Shown piece by piece: positions 10,539 through 22,223 of a stretch of DNA of 64,000 nucleotides (position 1 is the stretch's first letter; every line of letters starts with the position of its first letter). The notes below the pieces were generated by a model. It was given only the letters and a program-made list of their open reading frames with translations, made no database searches and was not told the origin of the DNA. Made by a program: the position numbers and the translations under genes. This stretch comes from Kingdonia uniflora. Its lineage: Eukaryota; Streptophyta; Magnoliopsida; Ranunculales; Circaeasteraceae. The stretch lies in contig JACGCM010000779.1 of the NCBI GenBank assembly GCA_014058105.1, positions 1,116,001 through 1,180,000 of the forward strand, given 5' to 3'.

Positions 10539-11246
10539 CTATGAGCCTTTCATGTCCCACGTACCACATGGGGCAGTGAAACATAGTGTTTGATGATAGG
10601 TCAAAGGGATGGCCTTCATAGCATGAAGCCAATCGCGGCCCAGGATGCCTAGGTACTTGGACTTCTTGTCAATGACAAAGAAATTGGTTTGAAGGGTGAT
10701 AGGGCCAGTGGTGATAGGAAGGCTGAGTCGGCCGAAGACAACTTTTGTCAAGCCATTGAAACCTTTGAGTTTAACATTTACTGGTCTGATCAAATTGGTC
10801 TTTTGCATAGCTCGGGCTGTATAAAGGAAAAGTACATCAACTACACTGCCAGTATCAATGAGCATTATGTGGAGAACGAGGTGCTCAACTTTTATCATAA
10901 TGACTAAAGGGTCTGAATGGGGAAAACGAATGTGGGAGATGTCACAATCGATGAAGGATATACCTTCGGGTTGAGGGTGATGGCTAAATTTGGGTAGGAG
11001 GACTAGAAGTTTCTGCTGATAGGTAAGTTTATAACACTCTTCGACCTTCTTGTACTTGCTTCGAGTGTGGCCACTGTCGATGTTGTTGACTTCGATCATG
11101 TGGGCTTGGAAGATGTGTATTTCGGCAGGTTCGACGTTCGTGGCGAGCAGGGGTTTGAGGTACGAACCATCGAGGTAGCCAGGAAGGTCGACAACATATT
11201 GGTGTAAGCAGCCACCTCTGAGGATCATCTCAAGTGAACGTTGCAA
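10539..11246 (-). pseudogene. Tat-1 aspartic protease region
   Basis: The frame from about 11246 down to 10539 carries the Tat-type retropepsin: HPQPEGISFIDCDISHIRFP, then the active-site block MLIDTGSVVDVLF with the D-T-G triplet intact, then VNVKLKGFNGLTKVVFG, and ILGRDWLHAMKAIPLTYHQ. The hydrophobic-hydrophobic-D-T-G pattern and the flap region are both present. It would process the gag-pol polyprotein. It lies between gag and RT as expected and is among the best-preserved open frames in the element (236 codons). Confidence 0.85.
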
Positions 11247-11527
11247 GGTGTAGCACTTGTTTCTAGGATGATAATTATATTAGTGGTTATGGCAGTAGGG
11301 CATTTCCTTCCTGACTTCGATGGGGAAGGGAGTTTGCTAGATAGGATCAGCCTAGATAAGTGATGGAAATGGCTAGATTGGGTAGAACTGGCATGGGGCA
11401 CTTTTTACGGGGCTCAGAGGATTGAACGTCGAAGTGGGGCCACTTGCGGTTGTCGGTCTCGTTAGAAACGGAAGCGACCATGGGTGTAGTTGGTTTGTCA
11501 AGGTCTGTTATGGTTGGTGGTCAAGGT

Positions 11528-12749
11528 TTATCCCTGGCGATTAGTTTCACGGAGATGTTCGAGGTCGATGTATCCATTGACTTTGGATAGCATCTTCTCG
11601 AGGGTTCGAGGTTTTTGGAGGGCGATATACTCTTTAACGCGACTGTGGTCAGGCATGGTGATTGAGTAGGCTAGGGCAGGGCTTGCGCAATCAAGGTTTT
11701 CGACCATGCGCGATTCATCGAGGAAACGCTTAGTAAAGTTCTCAAGCATTTCCATAGGTATTTTTTGAAAGTTGAATAGGTCATCGACCCGGACTTCACA
11801 GTCTTTATTGAAGGAAAAATGAGAGATAAATAAGTTCAATAGTTGTTTAAAGCTTCAAATGGACCCGTTAGGAAGACAATGGTACCATTTGACAGGGCTG
11901 TTGATGAGACTGGTGGGAAACATACGACACAAGATGTGATCGGCGGTAGAGTAGAGGATTAAATCATTCTGAAACTCAAGGATATGGAATTGTGGATCGG
12001 TATTGCGGTATTTGCAAATTTAAGGAATATGAAAGTTCGAAGGCACCTCGAATTTAGAAGCTTTAGGCAGATTGGGTTATTGAGCCGACCCTACTAATTT
12101 AAGGTAGGGCTTGCGCTGATGCGGATTGTGGCATGGATTTTTTGGTTGAGCTCTTGCTGGGTGGCTGGGTGAGGTAGGCTGGTCGAGGGGGAGAATACTA
12201 AGGTCATGGGTGGTAAGGCCATGGGTTAAGGGTGTGCTCAGTACTGCGTTCTCCAAAGCGTTCCGGAGCAGGGCGCCGTATAAGATGTCAGGATGTTCGA
12301 AGGGTAGAATCGGATGAATCCTCTAAAATGGGGACATCGAGATGGATCGTACCTGCAGGCACAGTAGTGGGGTAGTGAGGGCACTTTCGGCATCAAGGTG
12401 GACTGAAGGGATCTCAATTTGGGGGTGGGGACTGAGGCGTGCGCGGGCTGAGACGTGCGAGGAGGCGAGGACAAGAATGCATAGGGGGGTCCTGGATTTG
12501 TATGTGTTGAAGTTCGCGAGCCGTGTGGCACAGTTTGTCAAGGGTTCAGTTTTGTCTATCATTGTCGTCCAAACGGCGTTGCCGTTCAGCCTCGAGTTCC
12601 TGCCGGCTATCCTCACGCTAAAGGCGTAGCTGGATAGTGTGGCGCTCATCCGCCTGAGCTAATTGTTGGCTGATGAGGGCGAGTTGGGCAGCGATGCTGT
12701 CAGTGGAGGTATCGACAATGGCAGAATTCGAGCGAAGGATGGGAGCCAT
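11528..12749 (-). pseudogene. Tat-1 gag
   Basis: The likely start is ATG at 12747-12749, giving MAPILRSNSAIVDTSTDSIA and a glutamine-rich helix QQLAQADERH that is broken by a stop soon after. The conserved capsid block appears lower down (about 11950-11530): MFPTSLINSPVKWYHCLP, LLNLFISHFS, EMLENFTKRFLDESRMVENL, and DHSRVKEYIALQKPRTLE. These match the retrotransposon gag (capsid) domain. The parts between are frameshifted and no zinc knuckle was found. The start is chosen because it is the first ATG after the primer site. Confidence 0.75.
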
Positions 12750-12789
12750 TGAATATGGCTATTGGGTGAAAGAAGAAAGGATTGAAGGT

Positions 12790-12816
12790 GGTGGGTATAA
12801 CACAGACGGCGCTTAA
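12790..12816 (-). other. Primer binding site of Tat-1
   Basis: On the minus strand the bases next to the LTR read TTAAGCGCCGTCTGTGTTAT. The GCGCCGTCTGTG core is typical of plant Tat-type elements, whose primer differs from the initiator Met tRNA used by the other elements in this window. The exact tRNA is not assigned. Confidence 0.6.
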
Positions 12817-13534
12817 CGTAGGGGCGTGATTTCGTAGAGGGGAGATCACACTCTTACACCGTGAGGTTAAATTCGACTAGAGGTTTTAACAAATATATAT
12901 GACAGAAATAAGAGGAGTCACTGTACTAACATACGTGTGTAAAGTCCATTAATTGGAACACTCCACTGCCTCTAGCGAGGATTTGAATGGAGATTGCATA
13001 TATAGGAGGTTACAGTTCGAATCAAGTGAGACTTGAAGATGCTCGAAGGGTGTTGATATTGGAGGGGGTTTGGGCTGAGTTTTTCTAACCCCTTCATGAC
13101 CTCTCTCCTCTCCTATTTATAGGGGATAGGAAAGGATGAGCAATCATGCAAGGTCTTATTACATGTATACCCTTTTGGGCGACTGTCCTTTACGTGAGGT
13201 CGGTTCTGACACTGTAGTTGTCTGGCGGCTTGTTCCACTATATTGTACGGTGAGCTGGCTATCAGGTCTGTCTGCCTTCGACCATGCACTGATATGGTCG
13301 AAGTCCCTTTGAAGCTAATGTCGGGTTCTGAAGCTGACTGACTGTCTTTGGCTTCGACTATAATGGTAAGCTTCGATGCGGCCTTCGAGTGTTTGGCTGG
13401 TCTCGGATGGCTTCGTGTAAATCATATGCCTTTGGCTTGTTTTGACGATTCCTTAGGCTTCGAGTCTCTGGTAGGCTTCGATGTAGCCTTCTAGTATTCG
13501 ACCAATCTTGGAAGGCTGCGAGTAGACTACTACA
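12817..13534 (-). repeat. Tat-1 5' LTR
   Basis: A 718-bp copy whose first bases are CG instead of TG (one change) and whose last are GACTACTACA. On the minus strand a TATAAATA box lies at 13114-13121, the probable promoter. TSD TGCTC follows at 13535-13539. Confidence 0.9.
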
Positions 13535-13539
13535 TGCTC

Positions 13540-13765
13540 TGCGCAAGTACATCAACAAGTTTGATGTTATATACTTTGATAATGTTATGTTCTACAGTAA
13601 GACAGAGGAAGAACACTTAAAGAACCTTACCACTATTCTTGAAGTCCTCCGAGACAACAAGCTATTTCTTCAGCTGAACAAGTATTCTTTCATAGTTGAC
13701 TTAGTACAGTTTTTGGGATTTGTGGTATTAGCTGACGGCAGACGACTTGTGACCACCGTATATTA
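13540..13765 (+). pseudogene. Ty3-A reverse transcriptase, second half
   Basis: The frame resumes as LRKYINKFDVIYFDNVMFYS, then EEEHLKNLTTILEVLRDNK, FLQLNKYSFIVDLVQFLGFV and LADGRR. The catalytic Y-F-D-D box is Y-F-D-N, so the second metal-binding Asp is lost. It matches the break at 7654 with no missing codons. Homology to this RT ends near 13765, and a different kind of pol fragment follows. Confidence 0.88.
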
Positions 13766-13789
13766 ATTATCATGGACAAGATATCCTCC

Positions 13790-14700
13790 TAGTAAAGAAC
13801 AGGGCGACAATTCGACACATGGGCAGGTCAAGAAAATTTCTCAAGGAAGATGTCAAGTTGAACGGAATAGCTATGAGAGCGCTTTAGCTCACCTACATCT
13901 TACATGAAGAAGAAAAACAATTAATTAAGGAAATTCACGAAGGTATCTGGGAAAGCCACACCGCTAGCCATTCATTGTTCAACCGAGCAAAAACAAAAGG
14001 GGTCCATTGGCCAACCATGAGGCAAGACGCCTAAGTGTATACCACCAAATGTCTGAAATGTCAAATGCATGCATACAAAATTTATGCCCTAGCGCAGTAG
14101 ACCTTAACACAGTTAGCGGCTCTTGGCCATTTACAAAGTGGGGTATGGACATCGTTGGGCCATTACCTATATCAAGTAGAAATCACAAATACTTATTGGT
14201 CATCACAGATTACTTCACGAAATGGGCCGAGGCGACAGCACTCACTCGAACCAATGAGGATTACATTATTAAACTCTTATGGACCAATTTCATCACTAGA
14301 CTTTAGAATACCACACATCATAGGTCATGCAATAGCTTGCAATTCGTTAGGAAAGAAGTAGCAGAATTCCTCGACAAGTACTGGATAAATCTCTTACCCT
14401 GTTCCCCGCGATATCCCCAGGGTAATGCACAGGCCGAGGCCACAAGCAAAAACATCATTTAGAAAGCGGTTAGACGAAGCTCAAGTAAGATGGGCTGAAA
14501 AACTACCCCTTTCATGTTAACATATGGCTCAGAAGCAGTTCTCCCATCAAAAATACTGACCCGCACAAGCCAATCAGTTATAGTCGAGAATAAAGAAAAT
14601 AATAGGTTACCCGCCAAAAACCTTAATCTAATTGACGATACAAGAGATGAAGCAGCCACAATGAAATGGGGTCATTACCTTCAGAACCCAGAATAGTCAT
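13790..14700 (+). pseudogene. Tat-type integrase remnant (Tat-2)
   Basis: Downstream of the Ty3-A RT the plus strand encodes an integrase of Tat type. The zinc finger EIHEGIWESHTASHSLFNRA and CLKCQ are at about 13930-14065, with a stop after MRQDA. The core follows: PFTKWGMDIVGPLPISSRNH with the first catalytic Asp, YLLVITDYFTKWAEATAL, a broken second motif, then PQGNAQAEATSKNII with the catalytic Glu, and TYGSEAVLP. No RNase H lies between this and the Ty3-A RT, so two different elements are joined here. Confidence 0.75.
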
Positions 14701-15445
14701 ACCCAAGAATTCTGCGCTTGAGCCGCTAGAAGTGGAGTGACTAATTTCTATAACAATTACAGGTGACTCACCCGCACAGATGCTTCACAAAGTTGAACTT
14801 GAGCTTCCAGTACTCAAGGATCTCTTCTAGAAAGGCATATAAGTTGGACCATCAGACGAGTCACCATTCCTACTTGAACTAATCAACGAGGCACCAGCCG
14901 TGGCACTCTTAGAATACATCTCAACAGCATGATCCATAAGCTTATTCATCAATTGTGGTATCAACCTCACTTGACCCGCCATATTGTCGCGGGTCGGCAC
15001 ACGATTTGGCCTCACCATATCCAATGATTATCAACCTGTAACGATTCCTCGCTTAGATGATGCCTCGTTAATGAGATACTACAGTTTTCTAAAAAAAATC
15101 CTACGTATAGATGTTTTAGCGGCTCGGTTCGCTAACTTATAGTTGTGTATATAAGACGACTCGGCCCCCAAACAACCTAGGGTTTTCTTAAAATGGATCA
15201 GATATGGAAAATTTAATAGTTTTCATAGAAGTTCAAAAGGCAGGATTCATGTTTCACTCAAAAGCACATCAAAACCCTTGAATTTCTACTATCACCAATA
15301 TCAATAAGATTATAATCAAATGATTCGAAATGACACAAGGATCTCAAATATAAGTTTGGATTTGAAAGAGTACATTAGTGGCTGGAAATACCCCGAAAGT
15401 GATGACAGAGTATGACATTTACAGTTTTTCCACTCCTTAGAAACC
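14701..15445. other. Gap with an unrecognised minus-strand frame
   Basis: A 65-codon minus-strand frame (about 15024-14827, starting MDMVRPNRVPTRDNM) looks like it could be a gag N-terminus but matches nothing I can name. Plus-strand TATATAAG at about 15158 could belong to an eroded LTR. Nothing else is supported. Confidence 0.3.
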
Positions 15446-15450
15446 AACAA

Positions 15451-15987
15451 TGATCTTGGAGGATATATATATTAACCCTCTTAAAAGATGTCATGTCGTT
15501 CGAACGAGCCTTGGAGCCATTCGAACGAGATAGAAAGAAAAGTGAAGCCAATGTTCTATTGTTGATCTAGCTGTCTCGTTTTCTAGGCTTAATTTGGCAT
15601 GTCGTTCGAACGATATTTGGAGTCGTTTGAATGACTCTAGGTTCTTAGAAGACTAATTCGATTTCTCTCTGTTTTCAAGCTTAATTAGCCAAATCGACGA
15701 CCTATGGGTTCATTCGAACGACTATTATAACTACTTCAAATTTAAGTGCGTTTAAGGGCATATTTGTCTTATATTGTAACTAAGAAACTTGTTACCTTCC
15801 TAAAAAGGCAAGACTATGCAGTATGAAAGGATCCAACTTTTAATTTTGAACTTAGGGTTTAATGAGTAATTCATTGTAATCAATTCAATTGAGCAATAGA
15901 AGTTCCTAATGGGAAGTTATCCGGCCAAATCCTTCATTTCGTTGTTAATTCTTCTTCAAGGATAATCTTTAATTAGATTGTGGATTA
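15451..15987 (+). mobile_element. Solo LTR of the H family, TSD AACAA
   Basis: It starts TGATCTTGGAGGAT and ends ATTGTGGATTA, like the LTRs of element H, and carries four TTCGAA palindromes in its first half. It is flanked by identical 5-bp repeats AACAA at 15446-15450 and 15988-15992. No interior is present, so LTR-LTR recombination removed it after insertion. Confidence 0.92.
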
Positions 15988-15992
15988 AACAA

Positions 15993-16909
15993 ATGCAAAG
16001 AAGAAGAAAAGGGAAAAGTCCCCACGTTGGCTCATATTTATAGCCCCCAATGACGTCTTCACACGTCACATCATCACGTGCCTTCGGGTGAACCCTGTAA
16101 TACAACATCATAATTGTGCGCGATTCTCCACAGGCAAACTATTAATCTTTTCTTGGATATGAACATAAGTTTTTGTTAAATCTTGCGGTTCAAATATTAC
16201 TTTCTCAAGCTTTTTCTTGCAGTTAACATCAACATCAACATCAACATCCTGAGTCTTAGGAGCACACAGTCTAAGGCTGTCTAGTTCATGCTTGGTAAAA
16301 CTTGGGTCAAAAACTTAGCTCAAAGTCTCCGTTAAAGACTCGGTAAAGGCTCTGTAAAGCTCAGCAAAGGCTCGGCTTACTCGGCTTGGCAGTTTCGACT
16401 AATACCCGGTTTTAGTTTTGGATAATGGTATTTGTTCAAATCTAAATGTATAAAGCCTAACCCTAATTTTGTCAAGTAATTACAGTAGTACTCCATTACA
16501 TATTTTTAGCTTGTTGTTCTAAAGAATTGGTAGCAGTGTCCACAAAAAGCCTACTTTTAAAACATTATACCCATAATTCAAATGTTTTTCCGCTTAGGTA
16601 TCTCATAAAAAGAATAGGGTTACAACTTTGTATTAAAATCTAACTTTAACTTTAACTTTAACTTTAACTTTAACTTTAACTTTAACTTTAATAGATGTTG
16701 TCATATACGGGGGATTGTAACTCATAACTTTGAGGCACAAAAACATAACAACAACCACAAGGTTGACAGCTACTTCAGTTTTCTAGTGTATAAATAATAT
16801 ATATGTTTAAATCCAAGCTAGAATTATTGATTCATATTAATACTACATGTAAATCTTTCTTTTTCCCAAAAAAGTGCCCTGGGCTGGAGTTCGGGCCATC
16901 CCACTCTTA
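15993..16909. other. Unassigned region with simple repeats
   Basis: No gene recognised. It holds four AACATC units at about 16225-16248, an (AACTTT)n tract at 16641-16691, and an irregular CTCGGTAAAGGCT-like repetition near 16345-16390. A minus-strand TATAAAT box near 16051 hints at a lost LTR promoter. Confidence 0.4.
16641..16691. repeat. (AACTTT)n hexamer microsatellite, about 8 units
   Basis: About eight perfect copies of the hexamer in a row. It is not the plant telomere repeat (TTTAGGG). Confidence 0.95.
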
Positions 16910-16917
16910 GATTCGCC
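16910..16917. repeat. Left 8-bp target duplication of hAT-1
   Basis: GATTCGCC pairs with GATCTGCC at 20413-20420, six of eight matching. Eight bases is the hAT target length. Confidence 0.8.
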
Positions 16918-19900
16918 CAGGGGCGGAGCCAGGATTTCAATCTAGGGGTTCAAAAATTGCAATTGCTAAATAAATAATGTAAAACAAATTTTTCAAGAGC
17001 AACTAAACAATTAAATTCAAGTAACATCATAGAAAGACATAAAACATGAGCTTTATAGAGGATCTAGAACCATAACTCCATGAATAAAAAAGATTGTATC
17101 ACAAGAAAAATAAAAAATAAAAACTCTAAATATTTTTCAAATTTTCTCGACGGGTCCTCATTTGTTGAAAGCGTTGCATGATCGTCTCATCAGTTATCTT
17201 CTTAAAAATATCTTTCTCAATATAGGTAACCATACAAGAATTCAACCATTCATCTCCCATTCGGCTCTGTAGACGATTCTTTATAATATTCATGGCTGAA
17301 AATGCTTTTTCGACGGTAGCTGTGGCAACTGGTAAAATCAAAGCCAGCCCTATTAGCAGATATACTAACGGATACACTTTATTTTTTCCCGTAGCAACCA
17401 TCTTCTGAGAAAGTTTGTTAATTCCTCTTAAATCAGAGAAGTTAGTGTCTGACTGCAAATTTGTAATGTAATTCTCTAGCTCATCAGGAAGGGCCAAAAG
17501 CTCAACATGAGTAAAATCCGCTTCATAAAACTTCGCATAACAAGTTAATTTTTTATTACTGAAGCTAGCAAATAAATTTGATGAGTTCAAGCATGCAATG
17601 CAAAGGAGCAAATCGGTGTTTACCTCATTGAACCGCTCGTTCAATTCCATAAGTTGTAAATCCAGGCAGTCGATGAATAATACGGAAAGATAATGTTGCT
17701 TGTTTGTGCTTACTACTGCATTACGTCGCGATCGACCTTCAAGTACATAGTTGCCGTCTATATTAGGAATAAGGATATCATACTTGTGACAATGTTCATG
17801 AACTTATTGGAGAAGAAAACCCCAACCGTCATTTCTCATCAACTGGAGTCGTTCCTTAGCTACTTTAACTAAGGCCATAACATTTACAATTTCTTGATCC
17901 TTCATTTGTAACGCTTTTGATAGCTCATTAGTGATGGCCAATTTTTTTTTCATAAGATAGAGGATTAGTATGAACTCAAAAGATTGCATGGAAGTTAAAA
18001 TTCTAGTTGCTTCGCCTTTTTTATCCAAGTTTGAGCTATGAACAACGACAACATCAAGTACTTCAATTATGGATGGATATATTTCAATTATGCTCAAAAG
18101 TGTATAATAGTGTGATCCCCAACATGTATCTCTATGCCTACTAAAACTCCTCTCTTGATTCAAGCCCCGTCCACTCGTGCGTTCCTTATTTTCCAAAGCT
18201 TCAATGACTTTAGCTGCTTGAATGTCACGAAGAATATATTTACGCTTGCATGAAGCTTCAGCAACATTCGAAGCATTAGAAACTGTGCTAAAGAAACACG
18301 TTACTTGAGTATGTTATTTAACCACAACGACAAGTGCTAGCTGAAGTTGGTGCACAAAACGGCGAACATAATAAGCGGATTTGTTCTCATTTAGGATTAG
18401 TGTCTTGAGGCCTTTAAGTTCACCTTGAATATTACTAGCTCCGTCGTACCCTTGCCCACGTAATTGTGATATACTCAGATTGTTCTTCGTAAATATTTGA
18501 TCAATCGCCGTCTTAAGAGACATCGATGTCGTATCATTAACATGTTTAGCAGCTAGAAAGCGTTCAACAACCGATCCTTTGTCACTCACAAATCGCAGAA
18601 TGACAACCATTTGCTCTTTTGTAGAGTTATCACGTGATTCATCAATTAAAACTAAAAACTTTGAATCTCCAAGCTCCTTCATGATAGCAGCGGTCATGGC
18701 AGCTGCAGCTGCATTTACTACATCTTTTTGAATGTCAGGGGAAGTCTACTTGTCATTTTTGGGAGCATTTTTAAGAGCGACTTTGTCAATAGTATCATTA
18801 TGATCAGCAGTATACTTTAATAGCTCCAAAAAATTTCCTCGGTTTACTGAATCCTCTGACTCGTCGTGACCTTGAAAAACAAATCCCTGCTCTAGAAGAA
18901 AATGTATGCTATAAACTGTTGTCGTTAAACGTACTCGATAGTTACTCTCATCTTGGTTTGTTCTCCTTGAAACAAGAGTTTCGATGCTTTGATTTTGATT
19001 CAACAAATTTTGACATTTTTGATATGCAAGATTATGAGCACTATCAGCACTTCCAACATGCTTCTGAAGACTTTCCTTCTTGTTCCATGAATCCCATCCC
19101 TTGACTATAAAAGATTCACCGCCTCCTTGATCTCCCACATTCGGCTTAAAAAGGTAACAATATAAGCAAAATGCGGCATCGTCTATTTTACTATATTCCA
19201 ACCAACTTGAAAACTCGTCAAGCCATTTCAGATTGAAACGTCCTAAAGCACCGTTAATCAGTTTTTGGGGAAAGTTGTGATTACGAGGTTGACAAGGACC
19301 GGTTAATATATAAGCTCTCTGAATCGAATCTTGGTCGTCTGTACTATATTTAATAATTCGAGACCGTAATGCTGGATCTGCCGGGAGCTTTTCCAAATCA
19401 ACCTCTAAATGGCTTCGTTTTAGTCCTTTTGGAGCAGGGTGTGATTGTTCACCAATATGGATTTTTTCAGTAGGAAGAGTTGCACCAACACGTTCTTTTC
19501 TTTTTGGTTCAAAAAACTTTAACATGACTGAGATAGCAAAGATAAGTCCTATTTTAAGCTTGGCGGTGTGGAAAGTAGAATTATTATATTAACATAAAAA
19601 ACTAGGTATACGAATATACAATTGATAATCGAGATTAATTATTAATTTGAGATTTTCACGTTCATATACAATTGCATAAATTGAGAATATGCTTATTTGT
19701 TCACTTCGAATTTTATCCCAAAATTACTCAAAATTTAGTGCTATCAAAAAATTCTAGCATGATATCTTAATAATTAAATTTATTGACATTAATTATATAA
19801 GATAAGGGGATCAAAACCTATAGAAGAGACTTGAGATTAATGATCAATGAACTCGAGGTAGCAAATAAAAACCCGCTCGTCTATCCACAATTTTGCATTA

Positions 19901-20412
19901 ACCTAATTAATTGGTTTTGACCAATAAATTGTAAATAAAAATAGGAGATCGGGGTTGTATTTATTTGGGGTAGTTGGGCAGATATATGGTTTTGTTGGGA
20001 AGAGAACATTGAATAATAGAAAGAGATTAAACTTTTAATAATAAGTTAAGTAGGTACCTTTTTAGAGAGAGATCCAAAGTAAGAGAGAGGGTAAAAATTT
20101 ACTCTTTCTAAATCCCAAAAGGAGTAGAGTCGGTCAAACATGAAAGACCAAAAATAAAAACCAAAGGTAAATATATTATTTTAAGTCACTAAAAAATGAA
20201 AAAGTAAAAGAGATGGAGATAAAGACAAAAAGTAAGAGAGATGTGTCAAACTAAAAAAATATAAAACAAACCTTCTTTTGAGGGGGTTCATTTAGGTTTA
20301 AACACATAAGGCAAGTTGTCATTTTTATCAAAACTTTTGAATCATATAGAGGAGTTTGTAAAAGTTGAGGGGGTTAACATGACCCTCCTTGAAACCCCTA
20401 GCTCCGCCACTG
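16918..20412 (-). mobile_element. hAT-1, full-ended hAT DNA transposon
   Basis: A 3,495-bp element. Terminal inverted repeats start CAGGGGCGGAGCCAGG on the left and, read inward from the right, CAGTGGCGGAGCTAGG. Both ends have the CA/TG hAT termini and are flanked by an imperfect 8-bp duplication. One transposase frame fills 17126-19525 on the minus strand. The spacers 19530-20380 and 16940-17120 are AT-rich and non-coding, as expected for subterminal regions. Confidence 0.93.
17126..19525 (-). pseudogene. hAT-1 transposase (TTF zinc finger, DUF4371, hAT dimerisation), three nonsense codons
   Basis: A single minus-strand frame of 800 codons starting at ATG 19525 and broken only by TAG at 18746-18748, TAA at 18314-18316 and TAA at 17804-17806. 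No frameshift was found. From the N-terminus: a TTF-type zinc finger region (WLEYSKIDDAAFCLYCYLF, residues about 110-130), then the DUF4371/RNase-H-like core with FLVLIDESRDNSTKEQM (first Asp) and LRGQGYDGASN (second Asp), the RRFVHQLQL helix (normally C-x2-H), RDTCWGSHYYTLL, and the C-terminal dimerisation block LILPVATATVEKAFSAMNII and GDEWLNSCMVTYIEKDIF. This is the ZMYM1-like hAT transposase common in plants. It cuts and pastes the element through its terminal repeats. Confidence 0.93.
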
Positions 20413-20420
20413 GATCTGCC

Positions 20421-21231
20421 CCTATATAAAACACGGGATTATTTTTGCAAAAATAATTATAACCAAGATTGGTGATGTGTTTTTACTAGAGAATTATTTC
20501 CCCCCTAATTTTCCATATCAAAATCGGTTTGGGTACCTTATTTTAGGGGGTGCTTCCCTTAATTTATAGTACGACATATCCATTTATTACAAAATATGTT
20601 GATCGTATGCATGATTAGTGTCATAATTTTTCTCTAAAATTAGAGTTTTTTTGCAAAAGCACAAGTTTGAGACGATACATGTTTTAGTGCTCATATTTTT
20701 TAAAAATAACGGGTTGCTTTAATTAAATGGATGCATATTTTTACTATATTTAGTTTCTATAAAAACTAGAGTTCATCTCTTTGTGATCGTGAATATTGCG
20801 GAAACCTTAGTTAACAACATATTGATCTAAGATCCCATATTTTCTTAAGTTGCATGAGTTTTTATGAGGTCATACTCACAGTAATATGGGTGTTTGAACT
20901 TGGGTATGATGTGACCAAATTATAGTTAGATGAGACTAAGGGTTGATTTGGAATTTCAAAATAATCTGAGAATATATAAATAATTTTGGATTCAGTCCCT
21001 CAATTTTTCTTAAAAACCCTTAGATATTTGTAGATTGTTCCCTGAGCATCTTCTTAATTATTTTTCACTAGAAAACAAAGTCATGCATCTCTTTGTATTG
21101 TTATTAAAAAATATCCATAAGGAAGACTTATTATGGAGGCTTTATTTAGCATAAAGAGATACACATTTATAGGATATCTATATATTAAGGGAGATAATAC
21201 CCCATTATCGGGGATATTATTCGGTTGTACC
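20421..21231. other. Gap, no feature seen
   Basis: AT-rich sequence with no recognisable coding frame, LTR boundary or inverted repeat between the hAT-1 target duplication and the MULE-like element. Confidence 0.4.
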
Positions 21232-21240
21232 TTAATTAAT

Positions 21241-22214
21241 GAGGCCAGATTTGCCAACCCTCTATAATGGAGGGTTGTGACAACTCTCTCTCCTATTGGA
21301 GCAATATTTAACTTCAGTTAGAAGAAGAGTTTTCTTTTTAGCAAATACAAAAATTAAGATTTCCTCAGAGAAAATCACTTACCTGCATTTATTTTTTCTG
21401 ATTTCTCTCTATCCCCTTTTGGTATCTTTCTCATATTCCCTACGGCAACAAAAAAAAAAAAAAAAGTGAAATTCTCTCTCGTAAACTTTAGTTTAAAGTG
21501 TTTGAATATTATCGCGTTTCCAGTACTTAAACTATCATGGTTGTGTTGTTAGTAACTTTATGATTTAATGTGTAGTGCATCTTCAAAAAATAAATAAATA
21601 AACGAGTAGAAATTTAGATCCAATGCTCAACAAAGATAGATCATCTAAAAAACTTCATCGGCAATCGATGGAATAAGTGCCATTGTTATTTGAATTTTAT
21701 TGCTCTGAAATCTCCAAGCGAAAAAGAATAAATGGTTTGTAAATATTGTCGCAGTATTTCCTCTGTACATAGCATATCTTGCTCGAGGGGACAAGATTAT
21801 TTGGCAGGGGTACTGCCGTTAGGGTCATGTACCATTTTCTTCGTATGAGTCTTGAGCATTTGCTTCATATGAATCTTTAGAAAAGTTCTTGGTGTTGTAT
21901 ATTCATATTTGTTGCGAAAAGCTATATATAACTGAAGAACATGAGAAGCCAAGCTAGCACAGTGAGTACTTTAACGACGCACTGTATTTCTCAAGTGATC
22001 AGTTTTTCTTTTTGAATCCATTAATAAGAGATACACAGAAGAGAAATGTTGAAAATAAGGAGGGAGAGAGAGAAGGTAGAGAAAATATTGGAAAATCTTA
22101 AATTTTTTATTTTTGAAAAAGAAAACTCTTCTTCTAACTGACGTTAAATATTGTTCCAATAAGAGAGAGGGTTGTCACAACCCTCCGTTATGAAGGGTTG
22201 GCAAATCCGGACCC
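21241..22214. mobile_element. MULE-like non-autonomous element with long inverted repeats
   Basis: A 974-bp element flanked by perfect 9-bp repeats TTAATTAAT (21232-21240 and 22215-22223). Left arm about 21241-21372 and right arm about 22085-22214 are inverted copies: GATTTGCCAACCC, GGAGGGTTGTGACAA, CAATATTTAAC and CAGTTAGAAGAAGAG occur in both with few differences. Long inverted repeats and a 9-bp target duplication are the hallmarks of Mutator-like elements. The 700-bp centre has no open frame of note, only a poly(A) tract near 21450, so the element depends on transposase from elsewhere. Confidence 0.88.
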
Positions 22215-22223
22215 TTAATTAAT

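Larger units (their letters stand above)
7655..13534 (-). mobile_element. Tat-1, Tat-lineage Ty3/gypsy element lacking integrase
   Basis: A complete-ended element on the minus strand nested in Ty3-A. LTRs lie at 7655-8380 and 12817-13534, with a primer site beside the right LTR and gag, protease, RT, RNase H and a second RNase H in order on the minus strand. The integrase and about the last ten bases of the left LTR are missing in one deletion. All coding parts carry stops or frameshifts. The Tat lineage is inferred from the second (archaeal-type) RNase H and from pol motifs. Confidence 0.85.

Noticed and set aside
12238..12649. Three overlapping open frames on both strands in Tat-1
   Set aside because: They are shadows of the decayed gag region; the gag reading from 12749 explains the conserved residues.
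16641..16691. (AACTTT)n considered as interstitial telomere repeat
   Set aside because: The plant telomere unit is a 7-mer rich in G (TTTAGGG); this hexamer has no G run.
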